Source: Roseateles_C aquae
GTDB taxonomy: Bacteria; Pseudomonadota; Gammaproteobacteria; Burkholderiales; Burkholderiaceae_C
Reading direction: 5' to 3'
Assembly (NCBI RefSeq): GCF_032337115.1
Contig: NZ_JAVXZY010000001.1
Span: forward strand, 930,001 to 994,000
DNA length: 64,000 bases
The notes under the pieces were generated by a model. That model was given only the letters and a program-made list of their open reading frames with translations, did no database searches and was not told the DNA's origin. Below are positions 24,022 to 35,745 of this stretch, in pieces; positions within the stretch are counted from its first letter, which is position 1; every line of letters begins with the position of its first letter. Made by a program: the position numbers and the translations under genes.

Positions 24022-26199
24022 GTGATTCCTCCCGGCTTTATCCAAGATCTGCTTGCCCGCGTCGACATCGTCGATGTCGTCGGCCGCCATGTCGAGCTCA
24101 AGAAAGCCGGCATCAACCACAAGGGCCTCTGCCCCTTCCACGGCGAAAAAAGCCCCAGCTTCATCGTCAGCCCGACACGCCAGACCTACCACTGCTTTGG
24201 CTGTGGTGTGCACGGCAATGCCATCGGCTTCCTGATGGAGCACACCGGGGCCGGCTTTGTCGAAGCGGTCGAAGATCTGGCCCAGCAGATGGGCATGAAG
24301 GTGCCCGAAGACGAGCGCAGCCCCGAGGAGCGTGAGCGCGCCCAGGCCCAGAAGGTGCGCCAGGCGACGCTGACCGAGGTACTGGCCCGCGCCGGCGAAC
24401 ACTACAAGAACCAGCTGAAACAGAACCCACGAGCGATCGACTACCTGAAGCGCCGCGGCCTGACCGGGCGTATCGCAGCCCAGTTCGGCCTCGGCTATGC
24501 GCCAGAGGGCTGGCGCGCCCTCGCCAGCGCCTTCCCGTCCTACGACGATCCCTTGCTGGTCGAATCAGGCCTGGTGATTGTTTCGGGTGACGACGGTGGG
24601 GAACCCAAACGCAGCGGGCCGAGCGCCGGGCCGCCCCAAGCCGGCCCGCATCCCCTCGGGGGATCGAACGGCGTACCCGCTGGTCGAGAGGTCAAAAGGT
24701 ATGACCGCTTCCGCGATCGCATCATGTTCCCGATCCGTAATGTCCAGGGCGAGGTGATCGGCTTTGGCGGCCGCATCCTGGACAAGGGCGAACCCAAGTA
24801 CCTGAACTCGCCGGAGACCCCGGTGTTCAGCAAGGGCCGCGAGCTCTATGGCCTGTTCGAGGGCCGACAGGGCCTGCGCCAGCGCGGCTATGCGCTGGTC
24901 GTCGAGGGCTATATGGACGTGGTCGCCCTGGCCCAGCACGGCTTCAACAATGCGGTGGCCACGCTGGGCACGGCCTGCACGGCCGAGCATGTGCAAAAGC
25001 TGTTCCGTTTCACCGAATCGGTGATCTTCAGCTTTGATGGTGACGCGGCCGGCCGCCGTGCCGCCGGCCGCGCGCTGGAGGCCGCCCTGCCCCACGCGAC
25101 CGACACGCGCAGCATCAAGTTCCTGTTCCTGCCGCCTGAGCACGATCCCGACTCCTATGTGCGCGACCTCGGCGCCGAGGCCTTCGAGCGCTGCGTTGAA
25201 GCGGCCCTGCCCTTGTCGCGGCAGTTGCTGGCGGTTTGCACCGAGGGCTTGGACATGAGCAGCGCCGAGGGCCGGGCCCGCATGCTCGCCAATGCCAAGC
25301 CACTCTGGGCAGCGCTGCCGCAAGGCCTGCTGCAGCGCCAGCTGCTGGGTGAATTGGCCAAGCTGGCGCAGCTGCCTGATCAGGAATTGCTGGGTCTCTG
25401 GCAAGGCGCCACGACGACACGCGGTGCGCGGCCCGTGCGGGGTGGTGAACGCCGCCAGCAAGGCAGCGCCAGCATGCAGGACTTTGCCGGCGCCAGCGCC
25501 GCCGCAGACCCCTTCGACGATTTCGGCCCACCCCCAGAGCATCCGGGCCACGATGCCGATTACGGCGGCCCAGAAGGCTTTGAGCATTTCGAGCCGATGA
25601 CGGACAGCGGCCCAGCTGCCGCGCGCAGCCCGTATGCGAGCCGCAAGGACAGCCAGGGTCAGAAGTGGCAGGGCAAATCGAGCAGCAGTGCGGGCGGCAA
25701 GGGAAGCGGCGATTTCAAGCTCGACTGGAAGGAACGCAAGCGCCGCGAGCTCGACGAAACCATTGGCATGCCGCGCCACCAACCGGCCTCGCCGATGGAT
25801 CACGCCCTGCGCATGCTGCTGCTGCAAAGCAGTTGGTGGGACCAGCTCAGCGACCAGGATCATCAGCTGCTGCACGAGCTGCCCGGCGAACATGGTGAGA
25901 TGGTGGCCTGGCTGGAGCGCTTTCTGGTCAATCACGGCGCCAGCGCTTGGTCGGTGCTGCAGGCCGATCTGCAGGAACAGGGGCGCTACGAGCAGGCGCT
26001 GCGCGTTTGCGGTGGGCGCCTGGATGAGAGCGCGGCCGACGATCTGGTCGTCGACGACCTGCGCCAGATCCTCAAAAAGCTGTGGATTGCCCGGCTCGAG
26101 AAGGAAAGCCAGGCCATCGCCAGCGGTGCCATTCAAGCCGACACGCTGGAGCGGCTCAAGGCGCTGCGCCAGCAGATCATCGAGCTGAAGAGCGCCTGA
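24022..26199 (+). CDS. dnaG: DNA primase DnaG with an in-frame repeat-derived insert
   Basis: The 725-residue primase makes RNA primers at the fork. The zinc-binding ligands are Cys37, His40, Cys58 and Cys61. The TOPRIM domain carries VVEGYMD with Glu295. The C-terminal helicase-interacting region follows a long Gly/Ser/Ala-rich linker (about 470-580). Residues about 194-223 (EPKRSGPSAGPPQAG and on) interrupt the stretch between LVIVSGDDGG and KRYDRFRDRIMFPIRN. Those flanks are normally joined directly in primases. The insert is encoded by a piece of the intergenic repeat family. The start is GTG at 24022, 4 bases after the EAL-gene stop, so translation is probably coupled. dnaG precedes rpoD as in the macromolecular synthesis operon; rpsU is not in the window. 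Confidence 0.96.
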   Translation: MIPPGFIQDLLARVDIVDVVGRHVELKKAGINHKGLCPFHGEKSPSFIVSPTRQTYHCFGCGVHGNAIGFLMEHTGAGFVEAVEDLAQQMGMKVPEDERSPEERERAQAQKVRQATLTEVLARAGEHYKNQLKQNPRAIDYLKRRGLTGRIAAQFGLGYAPEGWRALASAFPSYDDPLLVESGLVIVSGDDGGEPKRSGPSAGPPQAGPHPLGGSNGVPAGREVKRYDRFRDRIMFPIRNVQGEVIGFGGRILDKGEPKYLNSPETPVFSKGRELYGLFEGRQGLRQRGYALVVEGYMDVVALAQHGFNNAVATLGTACTAEHVQKLFRFTESVIFSFDGDAAGRRAAGRALEAALPHATDTRSIKFLFLPPEHDPDSYVRDLGAEAFERCVEAALPLSRQLLAVCTEGLDMSSAEGRARMLANAKPLWAALPQGLLQRQLLGELAKLAQLPDQELLGLWQGATTTRGARPVRGGERRQQGSASMQDFAGASAAADPFDDFGPPPEHPGHDADYGGPEGFEHFEPMTDSGPAAARSPYASRKDSQGQKWQGKSSSSAGGKGSGDFKLDWKERKRRELDETIGMPRHQPASPMDHALRMLLLQSSWWDQLSDQDHQLLHELPGEHGEMVAWLERFLVNHGASAWSVLQADLQEQGRYEQALRVCGGRLDESAADDLVVDDLRQILKKLWIARLEKESQAIASGAIQADTLERLKALRQQIIELKSA
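24601..24690 (-). repeat. Repeat-family fragment inside dnaG
   Basis: Read on the minus strand, this segment holds two blocks of the 5971-6380 repeat in the same order. TCCCCCGAGGGGA (24651-24663) is identical over 13 bases to 6157-6169. CTTGGGGCGGCCCGGCG (24624-24640) is identical over 17 bases to 6217-6233. The spacer between them is 10 bases here and 47 in the array, so an internal part is missing. The outer limits are approximate. It is in frame with no stop. Confidence 0.75.
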
Positions 26200-26273
26200 G
26201 CGCAGCGCTGCCGGTCCAGCGCGCCTGCAGCCCCCAACGGGGCCCCGGGGTATTCACCTATTTCACGTCATCT

Positions 26274-26302
26274 TTGACCTGCCCGTAATATTCGCCGATA
26301 AT
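26274..26302 (+). promoter_or_regulatory. Sigma-70 promoter of rpoD
   Basis: TTGACC (26274-26279) and GATAAT (26297-26302) are separated by exactly 17 bases. This is the best vegetative promoter match in the window. Transcription should start near 26309, giving a leader of about 290 nucleotides before rpoD and allowing its expression apart from dnaG. Confidence 0.8.
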
Positions 26303-26596
26303 TAAGGGTTTTCGCGCGTCAAGAGTGACGGCAACCACTTCCGGACCCGGCCACCCACTGATCCTGGGCACCCACTGAGGTATCAGGCCACCTTTATCCG
26401 CCAAGGGCTGCACTCTCAAACGTTCACGCTAGCCTTGCACGCGCAAAGCCTTGTCAGTTCGAAGCGGTGTTCGCATCGCTTCGTCGGGCAAGGCCCTGTT
26501 TTTGCCGCCTGAGTTGATCGCATCAAAAAAATATTTGATGCTGAGCACCCAGGTGGCCGACTGCATTGCGCCCCCCCAACTCGTCCGAGGATCTGC
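26303..26596 (+). promoter_or_regulatory. Long structured rpoD leader
   Basis: The leader has no gene but several possible structures. There is a direct repeat CACCCACTGA (26352-26361 and 26369-26378). A hairpin is formed by GAAGCG and CGCTTC (26461-26482). A third element is GGCAA...TTGCC with an internal T-run. An AT-rich palindrome is GCATCAAA...TTTGATGC (26520-26541). A GAGGA ribosome-binding site precedes the ATG. Control by attenuation or RNA folding is possible but unproven. Confidence 0.4.
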
Positions 26597-28825
<2,229 letters not shown>

Positions 28826-28906
28826 AGCTTGGACAGGGGCGTGTCCTGCTGTGCTTATGCACCGCAAGATGCCGCACAGCGGCGACGCAGTTTGCGCCGC
28901 AGGCAC

Positions 28907-28936
28907 AAGTTGCGGACTTATTTGGACAATCTCTGA
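28907..28936 (+). pseudogene. Remnant of a second rpoD 3' end
   Basis: The codons AAG TTG CGG ACT TAT TTG GAC AAT CTC TGA encode KLRTYLDNL-stop, exactly the last nine residues of rpoD plus a stop. Six of the ten codons differ, all synonymously (stop TAA versus TGA). The upstream frame (SLRRRH) only loosely resembles the rpoD sequence before this point. The piece has no start and lies between the rpoD stop and the terminator, so it is transcribed but not a gene. It looks like the tail of a diverged rpoD allele left by recombination or duplication. Confidence 0.65.
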
Positions 28937-28983
28937 TTGGGCAAAAAGGCCGCCGAGTGCCTCAAGACGCCTGCGCACCGCCC

Positions 28984-29014
28984 AAAAGGGCCGGACCCCC
29001 GTCCGGCCCTTTTT
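28984..29014 (+). terminator. Rho-independent terminator of rpoD
   Basis: AAAAGGGCCGGAC pairs with GTCCGGCCCTTTT around a CCCC loop, making a 13-bp stem that ends in T. It lies about 160 bases after the rpoD stop and beyond the rpoD-tail remnant. Confidence 0.93.
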
Positions 29015-29119
29015 CATGGCAAGCACCAGCGTCGCGCGCTTCGTATTTGCACGACAACGACTCGTCACCCTGCCCGGCTACACTGAGACTTTCGTCACAG
29101 ACCGATTGACCCGCCGCCC

Positions 29120-30085
29120 ATGACCCAGATTCGGGAACGCTCCGTCCTCTTTGCCGATTTGCGCGGCAGCACGGCGTTGTTTGAGACCCTGGGCAATGCC
29201 GAGGCCACGTCGGTGGTCACCCACACGGTCAGCCTGATCGCCCAGGCCGTTGACGAATGCGGCGGCAAGCTGGTCAAGACCCTCGGCGATGGCCTGATGG
29301 CCGTGTTTGACAACGCCGCCGATGGCGTACGCTCCAGCGTGCGCATGCACGAACTGCTGGAGCGCGTGGTCTCACGCGGCAAGCAGCATGGCGCCTCGCA
29401 GGGTCTCAGCGCCTTGCGCATGCAGGTGGCGCTGGCGCATGGCGAAATCGTCGAGATGAGTGGCGACTGTTTTGGCGATGCGGTCAACGTCGCCGCCCGG
29501 CTGCTCAACCATGCGGGCGACAACGAGACGCTGATCACCAAGGAAGTGCTGCTCGGCCTGGGCTCGGCGATGAAATCGCGCTTTCGCAGCCTGGACCTGA
29601 TCGCGGTGCGCGGCCGTGCCGAGCCGGTTCATGTGTACGTCCTGGACAAGCCGCAGGTGGGTGACGTGGCGGCCACGCAGTTTGGCGACATCATCCAGGC
29701 CGTCGAGCCGGACGGCATCCGGCTGGTCTGGCTGGACCTGGATCGCGTTTTTGACATCGGCAGCATGCCCATCGTGCTGGGTCGCAGCACCCAGGCCACC
29801 TACTGCATCACCGATGGGCGCGTTTCCCGCTCGCACGCCCGCATCGACTGGCATGGCGGCAGCTTCTCACTGACCGACCTCAGCTACAACGGCACCTTTG
29901 TGCGCTTCGGCAATGACGGCGAAATCGTCAGCCTGCGCCGCGGCTCCTGCACATTGCATGGCAGCGGCTCGATCGGCCTGGGCAGCTCGCCCACCGACCT
30001 GAGTGCGCCAACGGTGCGCTTCGAAGTGCTGCACTTTGCCGATACCGAACCGCTTCCCCTGGGCCAATCGCGCTCACGTGGCTGA
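29120..30085 (+). CDS. Class III adenylate/guanylate cyclase with C-terminal FHA domain
   Basis: The 321-residue soluble protein has a class III nucleotide cyclase domain (1-180) with metal-binding Asp13 (FADLRGST) and Asp57 (KTLGDGLMAVF). Lys53 sits at the base-selecting position. Asn123 and Arg127 (GDAVNVAARL) are the transition-state residues. All key residues are present, so it is probably active, more likely on ATP. An FHA domain (about 215-300) follows with LGRS, RVSRSHARI and SYNGTFV, the phosphothreonine-binding pattern. This suggests control by a Ser/Thr kinase. The gene lies after the rpoD terminator, with TACACT about 35 bases upstream as a possible -10. Its stop is 1 base before hemH. 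Confidence 0.9.
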   Translation: MTQIRERSVLFADLRGSTALFETLGNAEATSVVTHTVSLIAQAVDECGGKLVKTLGDGLMAVFDNAADGVRSSVRMHELLERVVSRGKQHGASQGLSALRMQVALAHGEIVEMSGDCFGDAVNVAARLLNHAGDNETLITKEVLLGLGSAMKSRFRSLDLIAVRGRAEPVHVYVLDKPQVGDVAATQFGDIIQAVEPDGIRLVWLDLDRVFDIGSMPIVLGRSTQATYCITDGRVSRSHARIDWHGGSFSLTDLSYNGTFVRFGNDGEIVSLRRGSCTLHGSGSIGLGSSPTDLSAPTVRFEVLHFADTEPLPLGQSRSRG

Positions 30086-30086
30086 C

Positions 30087-31178
30087 ATGACATTCAAATC
30101 CGAAGCTCCCTACCGCCACGGCAGCGCGCCCAAGACGGCACTGCTGTTCTGCAATCTGGGCACGCCCGAGGCCCCTACGGCCGCCGCACTGCGCCGCTAT
30201 CTGGCGCAGTTCCTCAGCGATCCCCGCGTCGTCGAGATTCCACGGCTGGTCTGGATGCTGATCCTGCACGGCATCATCCTGCGCGTGCGTCCGGCCAAGT
30301 CGGCCGCCAAATACGCCAGCGTGTGGATGAAGGAAGGCTCGCCATTGAAGGTCTGGACCGAGCGCCAGACCAAGCTCTTGCAAGGCATGCTGGGCGAGCG
30401 CGGCCATCGCCTGGAAGTGCGCCATGCGATGCGCTACGGCAATCCCTCGATCGCCAGCCAGCTGGACGCCTTGCGAGCCGCCGGTGCGACCCGCATCCTC
30501 GTCTTTCCGGCCTACCCGCAGTATTCCGGCGCCACCACAGCCAGCGTGGTCGACGACGTCGCCCGTTGGGCCTTGAAGACCCGCCATCTGCCCGAGTTGC
30601 GCTTCATCAACCGCTATCACGACGAGTCGGTCTTTATCGCAGCACTTGCTGAAAGCGTGCTCAAGCACTGGAAGCAGCATGGCCGCGGCGAGAAGCTGGT
30701 GATGAGCTTTCACGGCTTGCCGGCGCGCACGCTGCAACTCGGCGACCCCTATCACTGCGAGTGCCTGAAGACCGGCCGCATGCTGGCCGAAGCCCTGGGC
30801 CTGGGCAAGGATCAATACCTGGTGACCTTCCAAAGCCGCTTCGGCAAAGCCAAGTGGCTGGAACCCTATACCGAACCCACGCTCAAACAGCTGGCGGCCA
30901 GTGGTACGCGCCGGGTCGATGTGGTCTGCCCAGGCTTCAGTGCCGACTGCCTGGAGACGCTGGAAGAAATTGCCCAAGAGGCCCAGCAGGCATTTCTCGA
31001 CGCCGGTGGCAGCGAATTCCGCTACATCCCCTGCCTGAACGACAGCGCCGAAGGCATGCTGGCGCTGTGCAGCATTGCCGAGCGCCATCTGCTGGGATGG
31101 CCTACACAAAGCGCGCCCGACGACAGCGCCCTGCGCGCACAGGCCGAGCGCGCGCGGGCGGCGGGAGCCACGGCGTGA
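30087..31178 (+). CDS. hemH: Ferrochelatase
   Basis: The 363-residue enzyme inserts Fe2+ into protoporphyrin IX, the last step of heme synthesis, at the inner face of the membrane. It shows TALLFCNLGTPEAPT at the start, QYSGATTASVVDDV, the catalytic-histidine motif VMSFHGLPARTLQLGDPY and the C-terminal CPGFSADCLETLEEIA. The ATG at 30087 is 1 base after the cyclase stop. A GTG 6 bases earlier would add two residues. Its TGA overlaps the GTG of hslR (GTGA), so cyclase, hemH and hslR form a tightly packed unit. Confidence 0.96.
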   Translation: MTFKSEAPYRHGSAPKTALLFCNLGTPEAPTAAALRRYLAQFLSDPRVVEIPRLVWMLILHGIILRVRPAKSAAKYASVWMKEGSPLKVWTERQTKLLQGMLGERGHRLEVRHAMRYGNPSIASQLDALRAAGATRILVFPAYPQYSGATTASVVDDVARWALKTRHLPELRFINRYHDESVFIAALAESVLKHWKQHGRGEKLVMSFHGLPARTLQLGDPYHCECLKTGRMLAEALGLGKDQYLVTFQSRFGKAKWLEPYTEPTLKQLAASGTRRVDVVCPGFSADCLETLEEIAQEAQQAFLDAGGSEFRYIPCLNDSAEGMLALCSIAERHLLGWPTQSAPDDSALRAQAERARAAGATA

Positions 31179-31594
31179 GCAAGCCTGCCGATTTGGCCGA
31201 ACGCGGCCTGCGCCTGGACAAATGGCTGTGGGCGGCACGCTTCTACAAGACACGCTCCATCGCCGCCGAAGAAATCGGCAAGGGCCGAGTCAGCGTCAAT
31301 GGCCAGCCGGCCAAGGCCTCGCGCGAGTTGAAACTTGGCGACTGCCTGCGTTTCCGTCAGGGCGTGATTGAGCGGGAAGTGATCGTGCGCGGGCTCAGCC
31401 ATGTGCGCGGCCCTGCGCCCCAAGCCCAGGCACTTTACGAAGAAACGGCGGACAGCATCGCCGCCCGCGAACGCGCCGCCGAGGCCCGCCGCCTGGCACC
31501 CGAGCCGGCTCAAAGCATCACCCAGGGCCGCCCGACCAAGCAGGACAGGCGCCGCCTCAGCGACTGGGACCGCTGGAGCGCCCAGCTGGATTGA
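31175..31594 (+). CDS. hslR: Heat-shock protein Hsp15, S4-domain RNA-binding protein
   Basis: The 139-residue protein carries an S4 RNA-binding domain (RLDKWLWAARFYKTRSIAAE to about residue 75) and the C-terminal GRPTKQDRRRLSDWD motif typical of Hsp15. Hsp15 binds free 50S subunits carrying stalled nascent chains after heat shock and helps recycle them. GTG at 31175 is chosen because it overlaps the hemH stop and yields MSKPADLAERGLRLDKW. It is located directly upstream of the grpE-dnaK-dnaJ heat-shock block but reads from the hemH side. Confidence 0.93.
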   Translation: MSKPADLAERGLRLDKWLWAARFYKTRSIAAEEIGKGRVSVNGQPAKASRELKLGDCLRFRQGVIEREVIVRGLSHVRGPAPQAQALYEETADSIAARERAAEARRLAPEPAQSITQGRPTKQDRRRLSDWDRWSAQLD

Positions 31595-31645
31595 ATCGCG
31601 CACCGGCCTGCGGGTTTTTCCCGCATTGGATGCGAAAATCCCCCT

Positions 31646-31673
31646 CTTGAACGTCCGGGCTCTGGCCCCATAT
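31646..31673 (+). promoter_or_regulatory. Sigma-32 heat-shock promoter for grpE-dnaK-dnaJ
   Basis: CTTGAA (31646-31651) and CCCCATAT (31666-31673) are separated by 14 bases, an essentially perfect RpoH promoter. It lies 57 bases before the grpE ATG. No CIRCE element is visible, so control is by sigma-32 alone. Confidence 0.9.
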
Positions 31674-31729
31674 GGACGCGGTTACCCGAAAAGCCTGTAG
31701 CAACTCGGGGGCCAGCACTTGCAAAGCAC

Positions 31730-32287
31730 ATGACGACCGAGAACAACATGTCCCAGGAATCCCAGGCCGCTGCTGCCGCCGACACCCACGCCGCCAGCAG
31801 CGCCAGCGCGGCCACCGATGCCCCGGCGAGCACGCCGGAAGCCAAGCTGGCTGAGCTGGAAGCACGACTGGCCGAAATGTCTGACGCCTATCTGCGCGCC
31901 AAGGCCGAGGTCGAAAACATCCGCCGCCGCAGCGAAGAGGAAATGTCCAAGGCGCGCAAGTTTGCCGTCGAAGGCTTTGCCGAGGCGATGCTGCCGGTGA
32001 TGGACAGCATGGAGGCCGCCATCGCCCGCCCCGACGCCAAGGTCGAACAGGTGCTCGAAGGCGTGCACGCCACGCGTCGCCAACTGGCCGCCGCGCTGGA
32101 GCGCAACAAGGTGAACGAGATCAACCCGCCGGCCGGCGCCAAGTTCGATCCGCACCAGCACCAGGCGATCTCGATGGTGCCCGCCGAGCAGGAGGCCAAC
32201 ACCGTCGTGGCCGTGCTGCAAAAGGGCTACTCGATTGCCGAGCGCGTGCTGCGCCCGGCGCTGATCACGGTGGCCGCACCAAAGTAA
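31730..32287 (+). CDS. grpE: Nucleotide exchange factor GrpE
   Basis: The 185-residue protein releases ADP from DnaK. After a disordered Ala/Ser-rich N-terminus (1-35), a long coiled coil runs through LAELEARLAEMSDAYLRAKA and IRRRSEEE. The C-terminal beta-domain contains NPPAGAKFDPHQHQAISMVP and VLQKGYSIAERVLRPALITV, all typical of GrpE. The start is ATG at 31730; a second ATG at residue 7 is possible. It is first in a classical grpE-dnaK-dnaJ order behind a sigma-32 promoter. hrcA, which often precedes grpE, is absent here. Confidence 0.96.
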   Translation: MTTENNMSQESQAAAAADTHAASSASAATDAPASTPEAKLAELEARLAEMSDAYLRAKAEVENIRRRSEEEMSKARKFAVEGFAEAMLPVMDSMEAAIARPDAKVEQVLEGVHATRRQLAAALERNKVNEINPPAGAKFDPHQHQAISMVPAEQEANTVVAVLQKGYSIAERVLRPALITVAAPK

Positions 32288-32304
32288 TTCACAGTCCGCC
32301 GTCC

Positions 32305-32332
32305 CTTGAAATACGGCGACTTATCCACAATT
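32305..32332 (+). promoter_or_regulatory. Second sigma-32-like promoter overlapping a DnaA box, before dnaK
   Basis: CCCTTGAA, with the CTTGAA core at 32305-32310, is a perfect RpoH -35. A -10-like CCACAATT (32325-32332, 5 of 8 matches) follows at 14-base spacing. The same segment contains TTATCCACA (32321-32329), an exact consensus DnaA box. The site lies in the 78-bp grpE-dnaK gap, 34 bases before the dnaK ATG. Confidence 0.6.
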
Positions 32333-32365
32333 CAGAAGCATTCCAGCGAATTCAGGAGCAAGAAC

Positions 32366-34330
<1,965 letters not shown>

Positions 34331-34342
34331 AGCCTTGCTGAG

Positions 34343-34374
34343 AGGGCGGCAGGCTGCAAGGCCGCTGCCCTTTT
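34343..34374 (+). terminator. Imperfect hairpin between dnaK and dnaJ
   Basis: AGGGCGGC can pair with GCCGCTGCCCT with one G-U pair and a short T-run after it. It probably acts as a partial terminator that lowers dnaJ relative to dnaK. Confidence 0.45.
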
Positions 34375-34452
34375 ACGCCGCCGCGCGGGAGCCCGAGGTT
34401 CACACCGAGTTGCTCAGCGCGGCGCAATTGTTTCAAACGCCGGGACCCTGCG

Positions 34453-35598
34453 ATGGCAAAGCGTGACTATTACGAAATCCTTGGTGTCGCCAAGAACGCC
34501 AGCGAAGACGACATCAAGAAGGCCTACCGCAAGCTGGCCATGAAATTCCACCCTGACCGCAATCAGGGGGATGGCGCCAAGGAGGCCGAAGAGAAGTTCA
34601 AGGAGGCCAAGGAGGCCTACGAGATGCTCAGCGACGCGCAAAAACGCGCCGCCTACGATCAGTTCGGCCATGCCGGCGTCGACCCGAATATGGGTGGCCG
34701 TGGCGGCCCGGGTGCCGAGGGCTTTGGTGGTTTCGCCGAGGCCTTTGGCGACATCTTCGGCGACATCTTTGGCGGTGGCGGCGGTGGCCGGCGCGGCGGT
34801 GGCGGCCAGCAGGTCTACCGCGGCAGCGATCTGTCCTACGCGATGGAAATCACGCTGGAAGAAGCGGCCCGCGGCAAGGAATCGCAGATCCGCATCCCGT
34901 CCTGGGAAAGCTGCGAAACCTGCCACGGCAGCGGCGCCAAGCCCGGCACCAGCGCCAAGACCTGCGGCTCCTGCGGCGGCTCGGGCACAGTCCATATGCG
35001 CCAGGGCTTCTTCTCGATCCAGCAGACCTGCCCGCACTGCCATGGCAGCGGCAAGATCATCCCCGACCCCTGCACCGCCTGCAGTGGCCAGGGCAAGATC
35101 AAAAAGAGCAAGACGCTGGAAGTCAAGATTCCCGCCGGCATCAACGAAGGCATGCGCATCCGCTCGGCTGGCAACGGCGAACCCGGTGTGAATGGCGGCC
35201 CGGCGGGCGATCTCTACATCGAGATCCGCATCAAGCAGCACGAGATCTTCGAGCGCGATGGCGACGATCTGCACTGCACGATGCCGGTCGGCATGACGAC
35301 GGCCGCCTTGGGCGGCACCATCGAAGTCCCGACACTGGGCGGCAAGGCCGAGATCGAACTGCCCGAAGGCACGCAGCACGGCAAGACCTTCCGCCTGCGC
35401 GGCAAGGGCATCAAGGGTGTCCGTTCCAGCTACCCCGGCGACCTCTACTGCCACATCAGCGTGGAGACGCCGGTCAAGCTGACCGAGCATCAGCGCAAGC
35501 TGCTCAAGGAGTTGGACAAATCCTTCAAGGACGGTGGCGAACGCCACTCGCCAAATGCGAAGAGTTGGACAGATCGCGTGAAAGATTTGTTTAAATAA
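34453..35598 (+). CDS. dnaJ: Co-chaperone DnaJ (Hsp40)
   Basis: The 381-residue protein stimulates the DnaK ATPase and delivers substrates. The J domain has HPD at 33-35. A Gly/Phe-rich region with GGGGGGRRGGGG follows (about 75-120). The zinc domain has four CxxCxGxG repeats (CETCHGSG, CGSCGGSG, CPHCHGSG, CTACSGQG). The two substrate-binding domains and the dimerisation tail complete a full-length type I DnaJ. The ATG at 34453 begins MAKRDYYEILGVAK. No terminator is evident after it; a FliA-type promoter begins 31 bases after the stop. Confidence 0.98.
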   Translation: MAKRDYYEILGVAKNASEDDIKKAYRKLAMKFHPDRNQGDGAKEAEEKFKEAKEAYEMLSDAQKRAAYDQFGHAGVDPNMGGRGGPGAEGFGGFAEAFGDIFGDIFGGGGGGRRGGGGQQVYRGSDLSYAMEITLEEAARGKESQIRIPSWESCETCHGSGAKPGTSAKTCGSCGGSGTVHMRQGFFSIQQTCPHCHGSGKIIPDPCTACSGQGKIKKSKTLEVKIPAGINEGMRIRSAGNGEPGVNGGPAGDLYIEIRIKQHEIFERDGDDLHCTMPVGMTTAALGGTIEVPTLGGKAEIELPEGTQHGKTFRLRGKGIKGVRSSYPGDLYCHISVETPVKLTEHQRKLLKELDKSFKDGGERHSPNAKSWTDRVKDLFK

Positions 35599-35628
35599 GC
35601 ACTTGCGTTCGCTTATCAAAGCGTACGC

Positions 35629-35655
35629 TCAAGTTCTGGGTGAACGCGCCGATAG
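35629..35655 (+). promoter_or_regulatory. Sigma-28 (FliA) promoter
   Basis: TCAAGTTC (35629-35636) and GCCGATAG (35648-35655) are separated by 11 bases. The FliA consensus is TAAAGTTT-N11-GCCGATAA, so the match is close and the spacing exact. It lies 90 bases before the ATG of the REC-TPR gene, placing that gene in the flagellar late-gene regulon. Confidence 0.75.
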
Positions 35656-35745
35656 GCAGGATGTGAGAGCTAAACGTCAGAGCATCAAGGCCAGCTCGCT
35701 GTCTGCGACAGCGGCTTGGCCTTTGTCTTGCGCCAGGAGTCCGGC

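Noticed and set aside
26294..26301. GCCGATAA resembling a FliA -10 upstream of rpoD
   Set aside because: No sigma-28 -35 element lies at 11-base spacing, while a TTGACC-17-GATAAT vegetative promoter fits the same place.
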